Shown: positions 15,320 to 24,717, counted from the first letter of the stretch. The stretch: 64,000 nucleotides of DNA from Holophagales bacterium (GCA_009836625.1 VXVC01000012.1:194073-258072), one strand, 5' to 3'. Numbers and translations are program-made. Notes: generated from the letters alone by a model not told the origin.

Positions 15320-16620
15320 CGCTGGCCGGCGTTCCGGAGCTCGACCTCCGCGTCGTCGATGGCCAGGACGACGGCGTCGTGGATCGCCGGTCGGAGCCTG
15401 CGGATCGCGATGTTCTCGCGGGTCGGATGAACCCGATTGGTCAGCAGGACGACGATCAGCTCGAGTTCCGGGTCGATCCAGAGTGAGGTGCCGGTGAAGC
15501 CGGTGTGGCCGAAAGAGCGGGCCGAGAAGTAGCGCCCGGCGGAGCTGGGGTCGGACGGCGTGTCCCAGCCCAACGCGCGGCTGCTGCCGGGCACGAGTTC
15601 GGCCCGGTGCGTGAAGAGGGCGACCGTGTCGTGGCCGGCGATCCGACGGCCGCCGTACGCGCCGCCGTTCAGCATCGTCTGGGCGAACGCGGCGACGTCG
15701 CGCGCGGTGCCGAAGAGGCCGGCGTGGGGTGCTACGCCGCCCAGGGCATGGGTGTTCTCATCATGGACTTCGCCATGCGGCAGTCGGCCGCGCCAGGAAT
15801 CGAACTCGGTCGGAGCGATCCGTCCGCGCAGGGAATCCGAGGGCCGGTAGCCGGTGTCGGCCAGCCCCAGCGGATCGAGGATCTCGTCCTGGACAAGTTC
15901 GGCGAGGCCATGGCCGGATTCACGCTCCAGGATCTCTCCAAGCAGCAGCACTCCCAGGTCCGAGTAGATCGACCGTTCGCGGGGCCCGACCTCCAGTTCG
16001 GTAGCGGCGATGTGCTCCAGATAGCGGGCGCGGGCCTCGTCGCGGTCGAGACCCTCCCCGAGCTCCCGGAACAGCTCGCTGCAGCAGGGCAGGCCGCTCG
16101 TATGGGCCAGGAGATCCCGCAGCGTTGCCCCGCCCACCGGCGACCCTTCGAGCTCCGGCAGGCAGGAGGCGGCGGTGTCATCCAGGTCGAGGGCGCCGGA
16201 CTCGACCCGGCGCATCATCAGGGTCGTCGTCGCGATGACCTTGGTCAGCGAGGCCAGGTCGTAGATCGTCGATGGAGTGACTGCGGGGGCGTCGTCATCG
16301 TAGGTCAGGCGGCCGGCCGCCCGTTCGAGTGCCACCGAGCCGCGGCGCGCCACAAGCAGGACGCCGCCCGGAGCGACCCCCTCCGCCACGGCACCCTCCA
16401 GCAGGGCGGCCGCCTGTTCGAGCCGCTCCGGGTCGAAGCCGGCCGACGCAGGCGCGGCGACCTGGAGTGTGGCGGCGGTCGTAGCCGGCTCGGCCGATCC
16501 GGGTGAAGACACGTTTGCCGCGGGTCTTGTCGATTGACAGGCTAGGGAGGCGGCGAAGAGCAGAAGAGTCGCTGGTAGCCGAACCGCCGGCGCATTGGTG
16601 GGTCCTCGCACGGCGTCCAT
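15316..16620 (-). CDS. Serine beta-lactamase-family hydrolase, lipoprotein
   Basis: 434 residues from the ATG at 16620; a longer frame would run over the divergent promoter region. Residues 1-28 form a signal ending SLAC, a probable lipoprotein cleavage site. Class C/penicillin-binding-like motifs: SLTK (nucleophile Ser and Lys, about 123-126), YSD in place of YxN (RSIYSDLGVLLLG), LLAHTSGLP, and HTG in place of KTG (FGHTGFTG). This set is usual for esterase or D-aminopeptidase-like members rather than true beta-lactamases. Probably anchored at the outer membrane or periplasmic face. Confidence 0.85.
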   Translation of the reverse strand: MDAVRGPTNAPAVRLPATLLLFAASLACQSTRPAANVSSPGSAEPATTAATLQVAAPASAGFDPERLEQAAALLEGAVAEGVAPGGVLLVARRGSVALERAAGRLTYDDDAPAVTPSTIYDLASLTKVIATTTLMMRRVESGALDLDDTAASCLPELEGSPVGGATLRDLLAHTSGLPCCSELFRELGEGLDRDEARARYLEHIAATELEVGPRERSIYSDLGVLLLGEILERESGHGLAELVQDEILDPLGLADTGYRPSDSLRGRIAPTEFDSWRGRLPHGEVHDENTHALGGVAPHAGLFGTARDVAAFAQTMLNGGAYGGRRIAGHDTVALFTHRAELVPGSSRALGWDTPSDPSSAGRYFSARSFGHTGFTGTSLWIDPELELIVVLLTNRVHPTRENIAIRRLRPAIHDAVVLAIDDAEVELRNAGQR

Positions 16621-16645
16621 GGCGGGCGAAGAAGGCAACGTCACG

Positions 16646-16665
16646 AGAATACCGGTTGCTATCCT
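16646..16665. promoter_or_regulatory. Divergent promoter region between hydrolase and lactonase genes
   Basis: A minus-strand TATTCT (16646-16651) and a plus-strand TATCCT (16660-16665) are -10-like boxes facing away from each other in the 91-base gap. No convincing -35 boxes. Suggests shared regulation; weak evidence. Confidence 0.3.
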
Positions 16666-16711
16666 GACTCGCACCGTCTGGAATCGGCGGTTGGACACGA
16701 GGAGGCAGACC

Positions 16712-17752
16712 ATGAAGACAACGCTGACGACGGCGACAGTGCTGCTGGCCGTGGGTTGCGGCTATGGCGGCGATACCGGGGAAGCCGAAACGATGGCGGA
16801 GGAGGCAACGGAAGAGATGGAGAGCGCCGGCACGGTGATACGCAGCGACCCGGCAATGGACGACCTGGTACCGGTCGGCGCCGTCGTCGAGAAGGTGGCC
16901 GACGGTTTCACGTTCACCGAGGGCCCGGTGTGGGTTCCCGGTGACCCCGACCGTCTCTACTTCAGCGACATTCCGGAGAACAAGGTCTACCGCTGGTCCG
17001 AGAGCGAGGGCGCGGTGGTGTTCCTCGATCCGGTCCTGCCGGACGACGCCGGCACCGGCGGCGTCGGCGGATCGAACGGACTGGCGCTTCACCCGGACGG
17101 CCGGCTCGTTCTCTGCGAGCACGGCAACCGCGTGGTGTCCGCGATGCCCCTGGACGGCGAGCGGGCGACCCTGGCCGACAGCTATGACGGCAAGCGGCTG
17201 AACAGCCCGAACGACATCGTCTACCACTCGACCGGCGCCGCCTTCTTCACCGATCCGCCCTACGGTCTGCCGAACCAGTCGGAGAACAAGGAGCAGGAGC
17301 ACAACGGGATCTACCGGCTGGACCCGGACGGGACGGTGACCCTGCTCGAGACCGGTCAGACCCGTCCCAACGGCCTCGGCCTGTCGCCGGACGAGAAGAC
17401 GCTCTACGTCGCGAACTCCGACGCGCCGCCCAACCGGTACTGGAAGAAGTACGCGGTGAACGACGACCTCACCCTGGGCGAAGGCGAGATGTTCTTCGAC
17501 GCCAGCGGCATGGAGGCGCCCGGCGCGCCGGACGGTCTGGCCGTCGACGTGGACGGCAACGTCTTCGCGACCGGGCCGGGCGGCGTGATGGTCTTCGCGC
17601 CCGACGGCCGTCACCTGGGCACGATCGCGCCGGCCGAGCTGCCGGCCAACACCGCCTTCGGCGGCGACGGCAGCACGCTCTACATGACGGCGCGCTCCGG
17701 GCTCTACCGGGTCAGCACGAGCACCCGGGGTCTCGTGTACCGGGGCGAGTGA
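16712..17752 (+). CDS. SMP-30/gluconolactonase-family lipoprotein
   Basis: 346 residues, ATG at 16712 after a GAGGAGG ribosome binding site. Lipobox VLLAVGC with Cys16. The six-bladed propeller motifs of SMP-30/luciferase-like lactonases are clear: FTEGPVWVP, DRLYFSDIPENKVYRW, GSNGLALHPDGRLVLCEHG, LNSPNDIVYHSTGAAFFTDP, RPNGLGLSPDEKTLYVANSD and APDGLAVDVDGNVFAT, with Glu, Asn and Asp calcium ligands in the usual blades. Predicted extracytoplasmic sugar lactone hydrolase. Followed at 17 bases by a symporter, suggesting capture of the product. Confidence 0.9.
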   Translation: MKTTLTTATVLLAVGCGYGGDTGEAETMAEEATEEMESAGTVIRSDPAMDDLVPVGAVVEKVADGFTFTEGPVWVPGDPDRLYFSDIPENKVYRWSESEGAVVFLDPVLPDDAGTGGVGGSNGLALHPDGRLVLCEHGNRVVSAMPLDGERATLADSYDGKRLNSPNDIVYHSTGAAFFTDPPYGLPNQSENKEQEHNGIYRLDPDGTVTLLETGQTRPNGLGLSPDEKTLYVANSDAPPNRYWKKYAVNDDLTLGEGEMFFDASGMEAPGAPDGLAVDVDGNVFATGPGGVMVFAPDGRHLGTIAPAELPANTAFGGDGSTLYMTARSGLYRVSTSTRGLVYRGE

Positions 17753-17769
17753 TTCACACGTAGGCCGGC

Positions 17770-19446
17770 ATGGGCCTTGGCGGCAGCTTCGGCCTTGCCG
17801 ACTGGCTGATTCTGCTGGCGCTGTTCGCCGCCATCACTGTGATGGTGCGCTCGCTGTCGCGACGGCAGAAGACGGAGCGCGACTACTTCGGCGGCGCCCG
17901 GAACTTGCCCTGGTACGCGGTGGCGGCCTCCCTGGTCGCGACCGAGATCAGCGCGGTCACCTACATCAGCCTGCCCTCGATCGTCCATCGGCCGGGAGGC
18001 GACCTGACCTACCTGCAGATCGGGTTGTTCGGCTACCTGGCCGCCCGGCTGCTGGTGGCGTGGTTCTTCGTCCCCGCCTACTACCGCTACGACGTGATGA
18101 GTCCCTACGACCTGATCGAGCGGCGGCTGGGCACGGCGGGAGCCTCCGTGCGACGGACGGCGACCGGCATGTTCTGGCTGGGAGGCCTCCTGGCCCAGTC
18201 CGCCCGGGTCTACCTCTCCGCGGTCGTCCTGGGTGTCCTGCTTCACCGGGAACTGGGATGGCTGGAACGGACGACAGGGGTGCCGCCCCACGTGGCGGCG
18301 GTGGCGGCGGTGGTCGTCATCGCCGTGGTCTGGACCTGGCTCGGCGGTATCGTCGCGGTGGTCTGGACCGACGTCGTCCTCTTCCTGCTGTTCGTGGCCG
18401 GCGTCGCGGTCAGCCTGGGTGTCGTGGCGCGGGAACTCGAGGCGGGTATGGCGCCGGCGCTTGCCGCCGCGTGGAGCGAGGGGAAGTTCACCTTGTTCGA
18501 CCTGTCGGCGTCCCTTGTCGCGCCCTACACGCTCTGGGCCGCGCTGATCGGCGCCACGATCGGCGGCGTCGCCGCCTTCGGCACGGACCAGTTGATGGCG
18601 CAACGCCTCTTCTGCTGTCGCAGCGCGCGGGACGCTCAACTGGCGGTGATGGCCAGCGGCGCGTCAGTGCTCGTTTCCCTCTCGTTCGCCTTCGTCGGGA
18701 TCGGCTTGTGGGCCTACTACGAGCAGGCGCCGCTTACAGGCGTGGCGGCCGAGATCGTGGCCGAGCAGCCCGACCGGATCTTCGCCGTCTTCGCGGTCGA
18801 GGCGGTGGCCGTCGGTCTGAAGGCGCTCGTCGTCGCCGGCGCGCTGGCGGCGGCGGTTTCCAGCCTGGACTCGATCCTCGCGGCGCTCGCGCAGACGACG
18901 TCCGCTCTCCTGCGTTCCCGCGCACGCCCGGGCAACGGCGTGCGCCTGCCGCGGCTGCTCGTGCTCGGCTGGGGTTTCGTGCTCGGACTGACCTCGCTCG
19001 CGATGGACACGGTGGCGGCCCGCTACGACGCGCTGCTCGACCTCGCGCTGGCGATGGCCGGATACACCGGAGGCGCGCTGCTTGCGGCGGTGGCTCTGGC
19101 GCTCGCTCCACTTGGCCGCGACGGGCGGGGCTTCCTCTGGTCCGGGCCGCTCTCGGCGCTCGCCGTGTTCGCCGCGGTCTGGCATCAGCCGGCGGCGGGT
19201 TGGGTCTGCCTGCTCGGCGTCATCGTGCTGCTTTGGACCTGGTTGCGCCGGGATGGGCGGGGGCGTCGCGGGGCGAGCCTTCTGCTCTTGGTCGGCGCGA
19301 CGCTGGTGATGGCTCTGTGGCGCTGGGCGGAGGGGCCCGGCGGCGAGGTTCTTGCCTGGCCGTGGTACGTGCCGCTTGGGGCGGTGGTGGCCTGGTTGTG
19401 GGGACTGGGGCTGAGTCGCCGCGTGCCTGCTAGCGTGGAAGGGTGA
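17770..19446 (+). CDS. SSS-family sodium:solute symporter
   Basis: 558 residues with 13-15 hydrophobic segments. SSS signatures include DYFGGARNLPWYAVAASLVA, then TEISAVTYISLPS in helix 1-2, a WLGGIVAVVWTDVVLFLLF helix, FGTDQLMAQRLFCC, and VAGALAAAVSSLDSILAAL, where the two sodium-site serines (SS) are kept. Longer C terminus than the other symporters in the window. It lies between a secreted lactonase and a Tat-exported amidase, so it likely imports a product made outside the cytoplasm. Substrate not determinable. Confidence 0.9.
   Translation: MGLGGSFGLADWLILLALFAAITVMVRSLSRRQKTERDYFGGARNLPWYAVAASLVATEISAVTYISLPSIVHRPGGDLTYLQIGLFGYLAARLLVAWFFVPAYYRYDVMSPYDLIERRLGTAGASVRRTATGMFWLGGLLAQSARVYLSAVVLGVLLHRELGWLERTTGVPPHVAAVAAVVVIAVVWTWLGGIVAVVWTDVVLFLLFVAGVAVSLGVVARELEAGMAPALAAAWSEGKFTLFDLSASLVAPYTLWAALIGATIGGVAAFGTDQLMAQRLFCCRSARDAQLAVMASGASVLVSLSFAFVGIGLWAYYEQAPLTGVAAEIVAEQPDRIFAVFAVEAVAVGLKALVVAGALAAAVSSLDSILAALAQTTSALLRSRARPGNGVRLPRLLVLGWGFVLGLTSLAMDTVAARYDALLDLALAMAGYTGGALLAAVALALAPLGRDGRGFLWSGPLSALAVFAAVWHQPAAGWVCLLGVIVLLWTWLRRDGRGRRGASLLLLVGATLVMALWRWAEGPGGEVLAWPWYVPLGAVVAWLWGLGLSRRVPASVEG
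19431..19436 (+). promoter_or_regulatory. Putative -10 box of leaderless type (TAGCGT)
   Basis: GCTAGCGT lies inside the symporter 3' end, six bases before the amidase GTG. Could be an internal promoter; it may instead be chance within coding sequence. Confidence 0.3.
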
Positions 19447-21119
19447 GCGAGAGCGAAGGCACCACGCGTCGTCAGGTGATGGCCGCGGCGGGCGCTCTAG
19501 GCGCCGCGGCGGTGGCCGGCTCGGCTTGCGCTCCCTCCGACCGCGATCGCGACGCACAGCCCGGAGCCGCGCCGACGGAGGTGGACGGCTTCGCACTCGA
19601 AGAGGTGACGATCGCCGAACTGGGGCGCCAGATGGCCGAGGGGGAGCGGACGAGCCGGGAGATCACCGACCTCTACCTCGCCCGCATCGAGGCCCTGGAC
19701 CGCCAGGGTCCGACGCTGCGCGCCGTCATCGAGACGAACCCGGACGCCCTTGAGATCGCGGAAGAACTCGACCGCGAGCGGGCCGGCGGAATCGTGCGCG
19801 GCCCCCTGCACGGCGTGCCGATCCTGCTCAAGGACAACATCTCCACCGCCGACCGCACGACGACCACGGCCGGTTCCCTCGCGCTGGAGGGGTCGATCCC
19901 GCCGCGGGATGCGTTCGTGGCGGTCCGGCTTCGTCAGGCCGGGGCGGTGCTCCTCGGCAAGGCGAACCTGAGCGAGTGGGCCAACTTCCGCTCTAACCGG
20001 TCCAGTTCGGGCTGGAGCGCGCGCGGCGGGCAGTGCCGCAACCCGTACGTCCTCTCCCGCAACCCCTGCGGCTCGAGTTCCGGTTCGGGCGCCGCCACGT
20101 CCGCGAACCTTTGCGCCGCGGCGGTGGGCACGGAGACCGACGGCTCGATCATCTGTCCGTCGTCGGCGAATGGCCTGGTCGGCATCAAGCCGACCGTCGG
20201 TTTGGTCAGCCGGAGCGGCGTCATCCCGATCTCCGCGGTCCAGGACACCGCCGGGCCGATGGCCCGCACGGTCGCTGACGCCGCGGCATTGCTCGGCGGC
20301 ATGACGGGTGAGGACCCGCTGGATCAGGCCACCGCCGGATCGCCGGTTCCCACCGATCTGACACGCCACCTAAGCGAGCTTGGCTCGGCAGACCGCGGTG
20401 AACCGGACGCCGCCGACCTGAGCAGCCTCCGGATCGGCATCGGCCGCCAGTTCTTCGACCGGGACGGCCGTGTCGACGCCGTCATGGAGGAGGCGATCGA
20501 GACGCTCCGGAGCCTGGGTGCCGAGATCGTCGACCCGGTGGAGATCGCCCATCGCCGGGAAGTGGGGCGGCACGAGTACGAAGCGATGCTGTACGAGTTC
20601 AAGGCCGGTCTGAACGAGTACCTGGCCGGGCTGGGCGACGACGCTCCGGCGAGGACGCTCGCGGACGTCATCGCGTTCAATGAGGCGCACGCGGCCGAGG
20701 AGATGCCGTACTTCGGCCAGGAGATCCTGATCGAGGCGGAGGCCAAGGGGCCGCTTTCGGAGGCTGCCTACCGGACGGCGCGAGACGAGGCGAGCCGGCT
20801 GTCACGCGAGGAGGGCCTCGACGCGGTGCTCGCCCAGCATCGTCTGGACGCCATCCTCGGCCCGAGCGGCGGTCCGGCCTGGGTGACCGATCTGGTCCAC
20901 GGCGACGGCTTCTCGGTCGGAAGTTCCGGCGCGCCGGCGGTCGCCGGCTACCCGAACGTGACCGTTCCGGCCGGCCACGTCCACGGCCTGCCGGTCGGCG
21001 TCTCGTTCTTCGGCGCCGCCTGGAGCGAGCCGACGCTGATCCGCATCGCCTGGGCCTTCGAGCGGGCCGCGCCCCACCGCCGGCCGCCGCGGTTCCACGC
21101 CGGCGTCGACGAAGCCTGA
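19443..21119 (+). CDS. Amidase-signature family amidase with Tat signal
   Basis: 558 residues; GTG overlapping the symporter stop (GTGA). TRRQVMAAAGALGAA near residue 8 is a twin-arginine signal, followed by GSACA, a possible lipoprotein site at Cys29. Amidase-signature catalytic triad: Lys130 (ILLKDN), cis-Ser near 213 in the GSSSGSG turn and nucleophile Ser235 in TETDGSIICPS. GIKPTVGLVSRSGVIPIS and QDTAGPMARTVAD are further family landmarks. Hydrolyses an amide outside the cytoplasm; the family also includes peptide amidases, and length and export fit that type. Convergent with the epoxide hydrolase ten bases on. Confidence 0.9.
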   Translation: MSESEGTTRRQVMAAAGALGAAAVAGSACAPSDRDRDAQPGAAPTEVDGFALEEVTIAELGRQMAEGERTSREITDLYLARIEALDRQGPTLRAVIETNPDALEIAEELDRERAGGIVRGPLHGVPILLKDNISTADRTTTTAGSLALEGSIPPRDAFVAVRLRQAGAVLLGKANLSEWANFRSNRSSSGWSARGGQCRNPYVLSRNPCGSSSGSGAATSANLCAAAVGTETDGSIICPSSANGLVGIKPTVGLVSRSGVIPISAVQDTAGPMARTVADAAALLGGMTGEDPLDQATAGSPVPTDLTRHLSELGSADRGEPDAADLSSLRIGIGRQFFDRDGRVDAVMEEAIETLRSLGAEIVDPVEIAHRREVGRHEYEAMLYEFKAGLNEYLAGLGDDAPARTLADVIAFNEAHAAEEMPYFGQEILIEAEAKGPLSEAAYRTARDEASRLSREEGLDAVLAQHRLDAILGPSGGPAWVTDLVHGDGFSVGSSGAPAVAGYPNVTVPAGHVHGLPVGVSFFGAAWSEPTLIRIAWAFERAAPHRRPPRFHAGVDEA

Positions 21120-21129
21120 ACGCGCGGCG

Positions 21130-22269
21130 CTAGGCCCTCATCGCCCGAAAGCACTTCCGCAGCTCGTCGACGAAGACGTCCGGCACCTCGAAGGCGGCGA
21201 AGTGCCCGCCCTTCTCGAGCCGGTTCCAGTAGACGAGCTGCCGGTACCGGCGCTCAGCCCAGCGCCGGGAGGAGCGGAAGATCTCCTTGGGGAAGATGCT
21301 GCAGCCGACCGGGATCTCGACCGGATCGCCGCCACCCCTGCCGAAACTCTCCCAGTAGAGCCGCCCGGAGGACGCGCCGCAGGCCGGCAGCCAGTACATC
21401 ATCACGTTGTCGAGCAACTGGTCGCGCGTCAGCACGTTCTCCGGGTGGCCGTCGCAGTCCATCCAGGACCAGAACTTCTCGATGATCCAGGCGGCCTGCC
21501 CGGCCGGTGAATCGACCAGGCCGTAACCAAGGGTCTGCGGCCGGGTCGACTGCTGCTTGGAGTAGCCGGAATCCCAGTCCTGGTAGTGCTGGAGCCCGGC
21601 GAGTGCGTCCTTCTCGATGTCCGTCAGGTCGTCCATCGTGCTCCGGTCCACGCCCGAGGTGGGCATGTTCAGGTGGATGCCGTGGCAATGCTCGTGGTCC
21701 TGGATCGCGATCGCCGTGCTCACGGCCGCTCCCCAGTCGCCGCCCTGGGCGAAGTACCACTCGTAGCCGAGCCGCGACATGAGTTCGGCCCAGGCGTCGG
21801 CGATCTTCTCGACGCTCCAGCCGGCCTGGGTCGGTTTGTCCGAGAACCCGAACCCCGGCAGAGCGGGAACGACCAGGTGAAAGGCGTCCTCCTCGGAGCC
21901 GCCGTGAGCGGTCGGATCGAGTAGCGGCTCGAGCACGTCCAGGAACTCGACGATCGAGCCCGGCCAGCCGTGGGTCATCACCAGTGGCGCGGCCCCCCGG
22001 TGCTTCGAGCGCAGGTGGAGGAAGTGGATGCCCAGTCCGTCGATCTCGGTCCTGAACTGGTCGAGATCGTTCAGGCGGCTTTCCAGGCGACGCCAGTCGT
22101 AGGAGGATGCCCAGTACTCGCACACCTCCTTCGTGTAGGCGAGGGGAATGCCCTGGGTCCAGTCGTCGACCGTCTCGCGTTCGGGCCAGCGGGTGGCAGC
22201 CAGCCGGCGGCGAAGGTCGGTCAGTTCCTCTTCGTCGATCTCGATTTGGTAGGGCGTGATGTCGGTCAT
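21130..22269 (-). CDS. Microsomal-type epoxide hydrolase (EHN domain plus alpha/beta hydrolase)
   Basis: 379 residues. Residues 4-110 form the epoxide hydrolase N-terminal (EHN) lid segment (ELTDLRRRLAATRWPE, WRRLESRLNDLDQF). The hydrolase core has the oxyanion HGWPGS at 100-105, nucleophile Asp178 in GGDWGAA and a distal KGGHFAAFE with the catalytic His near 357. Tyr residues near 255 and 300 would be the lid tyrosines. Catalyses water addition to epoxides via an alkyl-enzyme ester. No signal peptide, so cytoplasmic. Confidence 0.92.
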   Translation of the reverse strand: MTDITPYQIEIDEEELTDLRRRLAATRWPERETVDDWTQGIPLAYTKEVCEYWASSYDWRRLESRLNDLDQFRTEIDGLGIHFLHLRSKHRGAAPLVMTHGWPGSIVEFLDVLEPLLDPTAHGGSEEDAFHLVVPALPGFGFSDKPTQAGWSVEKIADAWAELMSRLGYEWYFAQGGDWGAAVSTAIAIQDHEHCHGIHLNMPTSGVDRSTMDDLTDIEKDALAGLQHYQDWDSGYSKQQSTRPQTLGYGLVDSPAGQAAWIIEKFWSWMDCDGHPENVLTRDQLLDNVMMYWLPACGASSGRLYWESFGRGGGDPVEIPVGCSIFPKEIFRSSRRWAERRYRQLVYWNRLEKGGHFAAFEVPDVFVDELRKCFRAMRA

Positions 22270-22275
22270 GCGCGG

Positions 22276-22281
22276 ACGCTA
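22276..22281 (-). promoter_or_regulatory. Putative -10 box of leaderless type (TAGCGT)
   Basis: On the minus strand GCTAGCGT ends six bases before the ATG at 22269. Intergenic, no Shine-Dalgarno sequence; one of the clearest cases of the pattern. Confidence 0.5.
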
Positions 22282-22301
22282 GCACTAGCGTCGCGACCGC
22301 C

Positions 22302-22910
22302 CTAGAAGCCCAGGCGGGCTCCGACCGAGACGGTCTCGATGTCGCCGCCGATCGACTCGAAGCGACCGACAAGACTGAGACGGCCCAGGAGCTGGAACTC
22401 TGCTCCGACGCCGTACACCAGGTCTTCCTCGTCCAGGTCGTCGAGAGTGACGTCGAAGTCGTCCAGTGCGTCCTCCAGATCGGCGCCCCACGACACGATG
22501 CCGACCTTCGCGAAGACGGAGATGCGGCCGGTAATCGCGTACTGGGGCACGATGGCCACCGACAGGACGTTGATCTTGCCGCGGATCGGAATGTCGGAGC
22601 ACGGCACGCCCTCCGCGCAGGGCCGGACCGCGCCGTCGACTTCCGACAGGTCGTGGTATGCGGCCTCCACGGCGAAGTTGTCGTTGAACTTGAAGCCGAT
22701 TTCGTAGGCCCGCGAGTTGCCGTCACCATCGAGGATCTGGTCGAGAGCGTCGTCGGCGTTGACCTCGACGTCCGTCCGGCCGAGGTGGAAGCCGACGTAG
22801 AACTCGCGCTCGGCGGCTGCCGGGGACGCGGTCAGCAACATCACGACCGCTAGCGCACCGGTCGTCGCCGCGGGCAGGAAACGGGGCATCGAAGAACGGC
22901 GTTCCATCAT
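22302..22910 (-). CDS. Outer-membrane beta-barrel protein
   Basis: 202 residues. Two adjacent ATGs (22910 and 22907) follow a GGGAGG ribosome binding site; either may be used, the second giving the better spacing. Signal peptide MPRFLPAATTGALAVVMLLT ending SPAAA. The mature part alternates polar and hydrophobic residues in strands (EFYVGFHLGRTDVEV, YEIGFKFNDNFAVEAAYHDL, ISVFAKVGIVSWGAD, LVYGVGAEFQLLGRLSLVGR) and ends VSVGARLGF, a C-terminal aromatic typical of BAM-inserted barrels. Resembles the OmpA-like/opacity family of eight-stranded barrels. A pair of Cys (AEGVPCSD) may form a loop disulfide. Confidence 0.82.
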   Translation of the reverse strand: MMERRSSMPRFLPAATTGALAVVMLLTASPAAAEREFYVGFHLGRTDVEVNADDALDQILDGDGNSRAYEIGFKFNDNFAVEAAYHDLSEVDGAVRPCAEGVPCSDIPIRGKINVLSVAIVPQYAITGRISVFAKVGIVSWGADLEDALDDFDVTLDDLDEEDLVYGVGAEFQLLGRLSLVGRFESIGGDIETVSVGARLGF

Positions 22911-23034
22911 CGTGGCCTCCCGGGAAGACGGCACAGGAAGTCGTACGCAGAAGCATACAGGAATGGCTATAGGTGTGTTTGTCAGGGTCCGGGGCGCTCC
23001 TCGGCCGGATGGAATGGAGTAGCGTCGGCGGCCG

Positions 23035-23736
23035 ATGAGCGATCCTGTGTGCTTGATCTCCGGCGTCGGCCCCGGCACCGGGGCGGCGCTCGCCCGGCGG
23101 TTCACCTCCGGCGGTTACCGGGTGGCCATGCTGGCTCGCAACGAAGACCGACTGCGCGCCCTGGAGTCCGAGATCGAGGGTTCGCGTGCCTACGTCTGCG
23201 ACGTCTCGGACTCCGAGGCCGTGCGCGCGACGGTCGCCAACGTGCGTGGCGATTTCGGCGCGCCGACGGTGCTCGTACACAACGCCGTAGGCGGCGCCTT
23301 CGGCGACTTCCTGGAGATCGAGCCCGAGCAGTTGCACGCGAACTTCGAGGTCAACGTGATGGGGCTTCTTTACGTTGCCCGTGCGCTGGCCCCGGCGATG
23401 ATCGAGGCCGGGCGTGGGGCGATCATGGTCACAGGGAACACCGCCGCGCGCCGCGGCGTACCGCGTTTCGCCGGCTTCGCGCCGACCAAGGCGGGACAGC
23501 GCATCCTGGCGGAGTCGATGGCGCGAAGCCTGGGACCTCAGGGCGTTCACGTCGCGTACTTCGTGATCGACGCGGTGATCGACCTGGAGTGGACGCGGCG
23601 GCGGATGCCCGACCAGCCCGACGACTTCTTCATCAAGCCGGAAGCGATCGCGGAGAACGTCTGGTACGTGGCCCACCAGGATCCGTCTGCGTGGAGTTTC
23701 GAGGTCGAACTCAGGCCCTACGGCGAGCACTGGTAG
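23035..23736 (+). CDS. Short-chain dehydrogenase/reductase-like protein, catalytic residues altered
   Basis: 233 residues, ATG with TAGCGT nine bases upstream. Rossmann start VCLISGVGPGTGAALARRF (GxxxGxG type), then YVCDVSDSEA, VLVHNAVGG (in place of NNAG) and the central helix NFEVNVMGLLYVARA. The catalytic site departs from the norm: the Ser position reads VTGNTAARRG and the Tyr of YxxxK is Phe (FAPTKAGQ), Lys being kept. A subfamily with FAPxKA is known among SDR proteins, so this is probably inherited rather than decay. Dehydrogenase activity is therefore doubtful. Confidence 0.8.
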   Translation: MSDPVCLISGVGPGTGAALARRFTSGGYRVAMLARNEDRLRALESEIEGSRAYVCDVSDSEAVRATVANVRGDFGAPTVLVHNAVGGAFGDFLEIEPEQLHANFEVNVMGLLYVARALAPAMIEAGRGAIMVTGNTAARRGVPRFAGFAPTKAGQRILAESMARSLGPQGVHVAYFVIDAVIDLEWTRRRMPDQPDDFFIKPEAIAENVWYVAHQDPSAWSFEVELRPYGEHW

Positions 23737-23778
23737 CGGTCGGTTCCGTCGGACCGGCGTGGTAACTTGGAGCGGCGT

Positions 23779-24717
23779 ATGAGACGTTCCCTCCTGGCTC
23801 TCCTGAGTGCGCTCCTGATCGCCCTGGGCGCCGCGGCCTGCGGCGGCGAGAGCACGGCGCCGGCGCCGGACGAGGCTCCGGAAGCCGACGTCGCGGTCTC
23901 CGCGGACGGTGAAGACGACGGCTGGGGACTCCGGAACGACCCCGTGGCGCAGCGGGTCGAGCCGTTCCGGATCTTCGACAACCTCTACTACGTCGGCATC
24001 GAGTGGGTGTCGTCCTATCTGCTGGTGACGACGGACGGCCTGATCCTGATCGGATCGCTCTACGGCGACTTCATCGAGAACGCGATCGACGGCATCCGCG
24101 CCGTGGGGTTTGATCCTTCGGATCTGAAGTACGTCCTCGTCACCCACGGCCACTTCGACCATGTCGGCGGCGCGGCGAGGTTCCAGGAGGCCTACGGCGC
24201 ACGGGTCGGCATGACCGAAGCCGACTGGGAGCTGGCTGAACAGCCGCCGAACGACCCCCGCTACGAGATCGACGTTCCGGTGCACGACATGGTGATCGCG
24301 GATGGCGACACCCTGCAGTTGGGCGATACGGAGGTCCGCTTCTACGTAACCCCCGGCCACACCGAGGGGGTCCTTTCGATGGAGTTCCCGGTGCGGGACG
24401 GCGGGGAGGAGCACCGCGCGTTCGTCTTTGGCGGCGTGGGCCTCAACTTCGAGGGAGTCCACCGGACGAACCTCTACCTGGACAGCGTGGCCCGGATCCG
24501 GAGACTCGCCGGCGAGGAGGGGAATCCGATCGAGGTCAACATCACGAACCACGCCGGGATGGGACGGATTTTCGAGCGTGCGGAGCGGTTGGCGTCACGG
24601 GGCTCCTCGGATCCCCATCCCTTCGTCGATCCGCAGGGTTTTATCGACTGGCTGGCGGAGCTGCAGCGAAACGCCGAGCACAAGCTGGTCGTCGAACGCG
24701 AGCTGGCCGGCGAGTAG
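23779..24717 (+). CDS. Metallo-beta-lactamase fold hydrolase, lipoprotein (B3-like)
   Basis: 312 residues from ATG 23779; a TTG four codons earlier is less likely because the GGAG Shine-Dalgarno overlaps it. Lipobox GAAAC with Cys21. The zinc motif HGHFDH at 123-128 is preceded by LKYVLVT; the next ligands are the His in VTPGHTEG (about 195) and the His in NITNHAG near 260. The arrangement resembles subclass B3 and related hydrolases. Substrate not inferable. The next gene begins directly after the TAG. Confidence 0.85.
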   Translation: MRRSLLALLSALLIALGAAACGGESTAPAPDEAPEADVAVSADGEDDGWGLRNDPVAQRVEPFRIFDNLYYVGIEWVSSYLLVTTDGLILIGSLYGDFIENAIDGIRAVGFDPSDLKYVLVTHGHFDHVGGAARFQEAYGARVGMTEADWELAEQPPNDPRYEIDVPVHDMVIADGDTLQLGDTEVRFYVTPGHTEGVLSMEFPVRDGGEEHRAFVFGGVGLNFEGVHRTNLYLDSVARIRRLAGEEGNPIEVNITNHAGMGRIFERAERLASRGSSDPHPFVDPQGFIDWLAELQRNAEHKLVVERELAGE

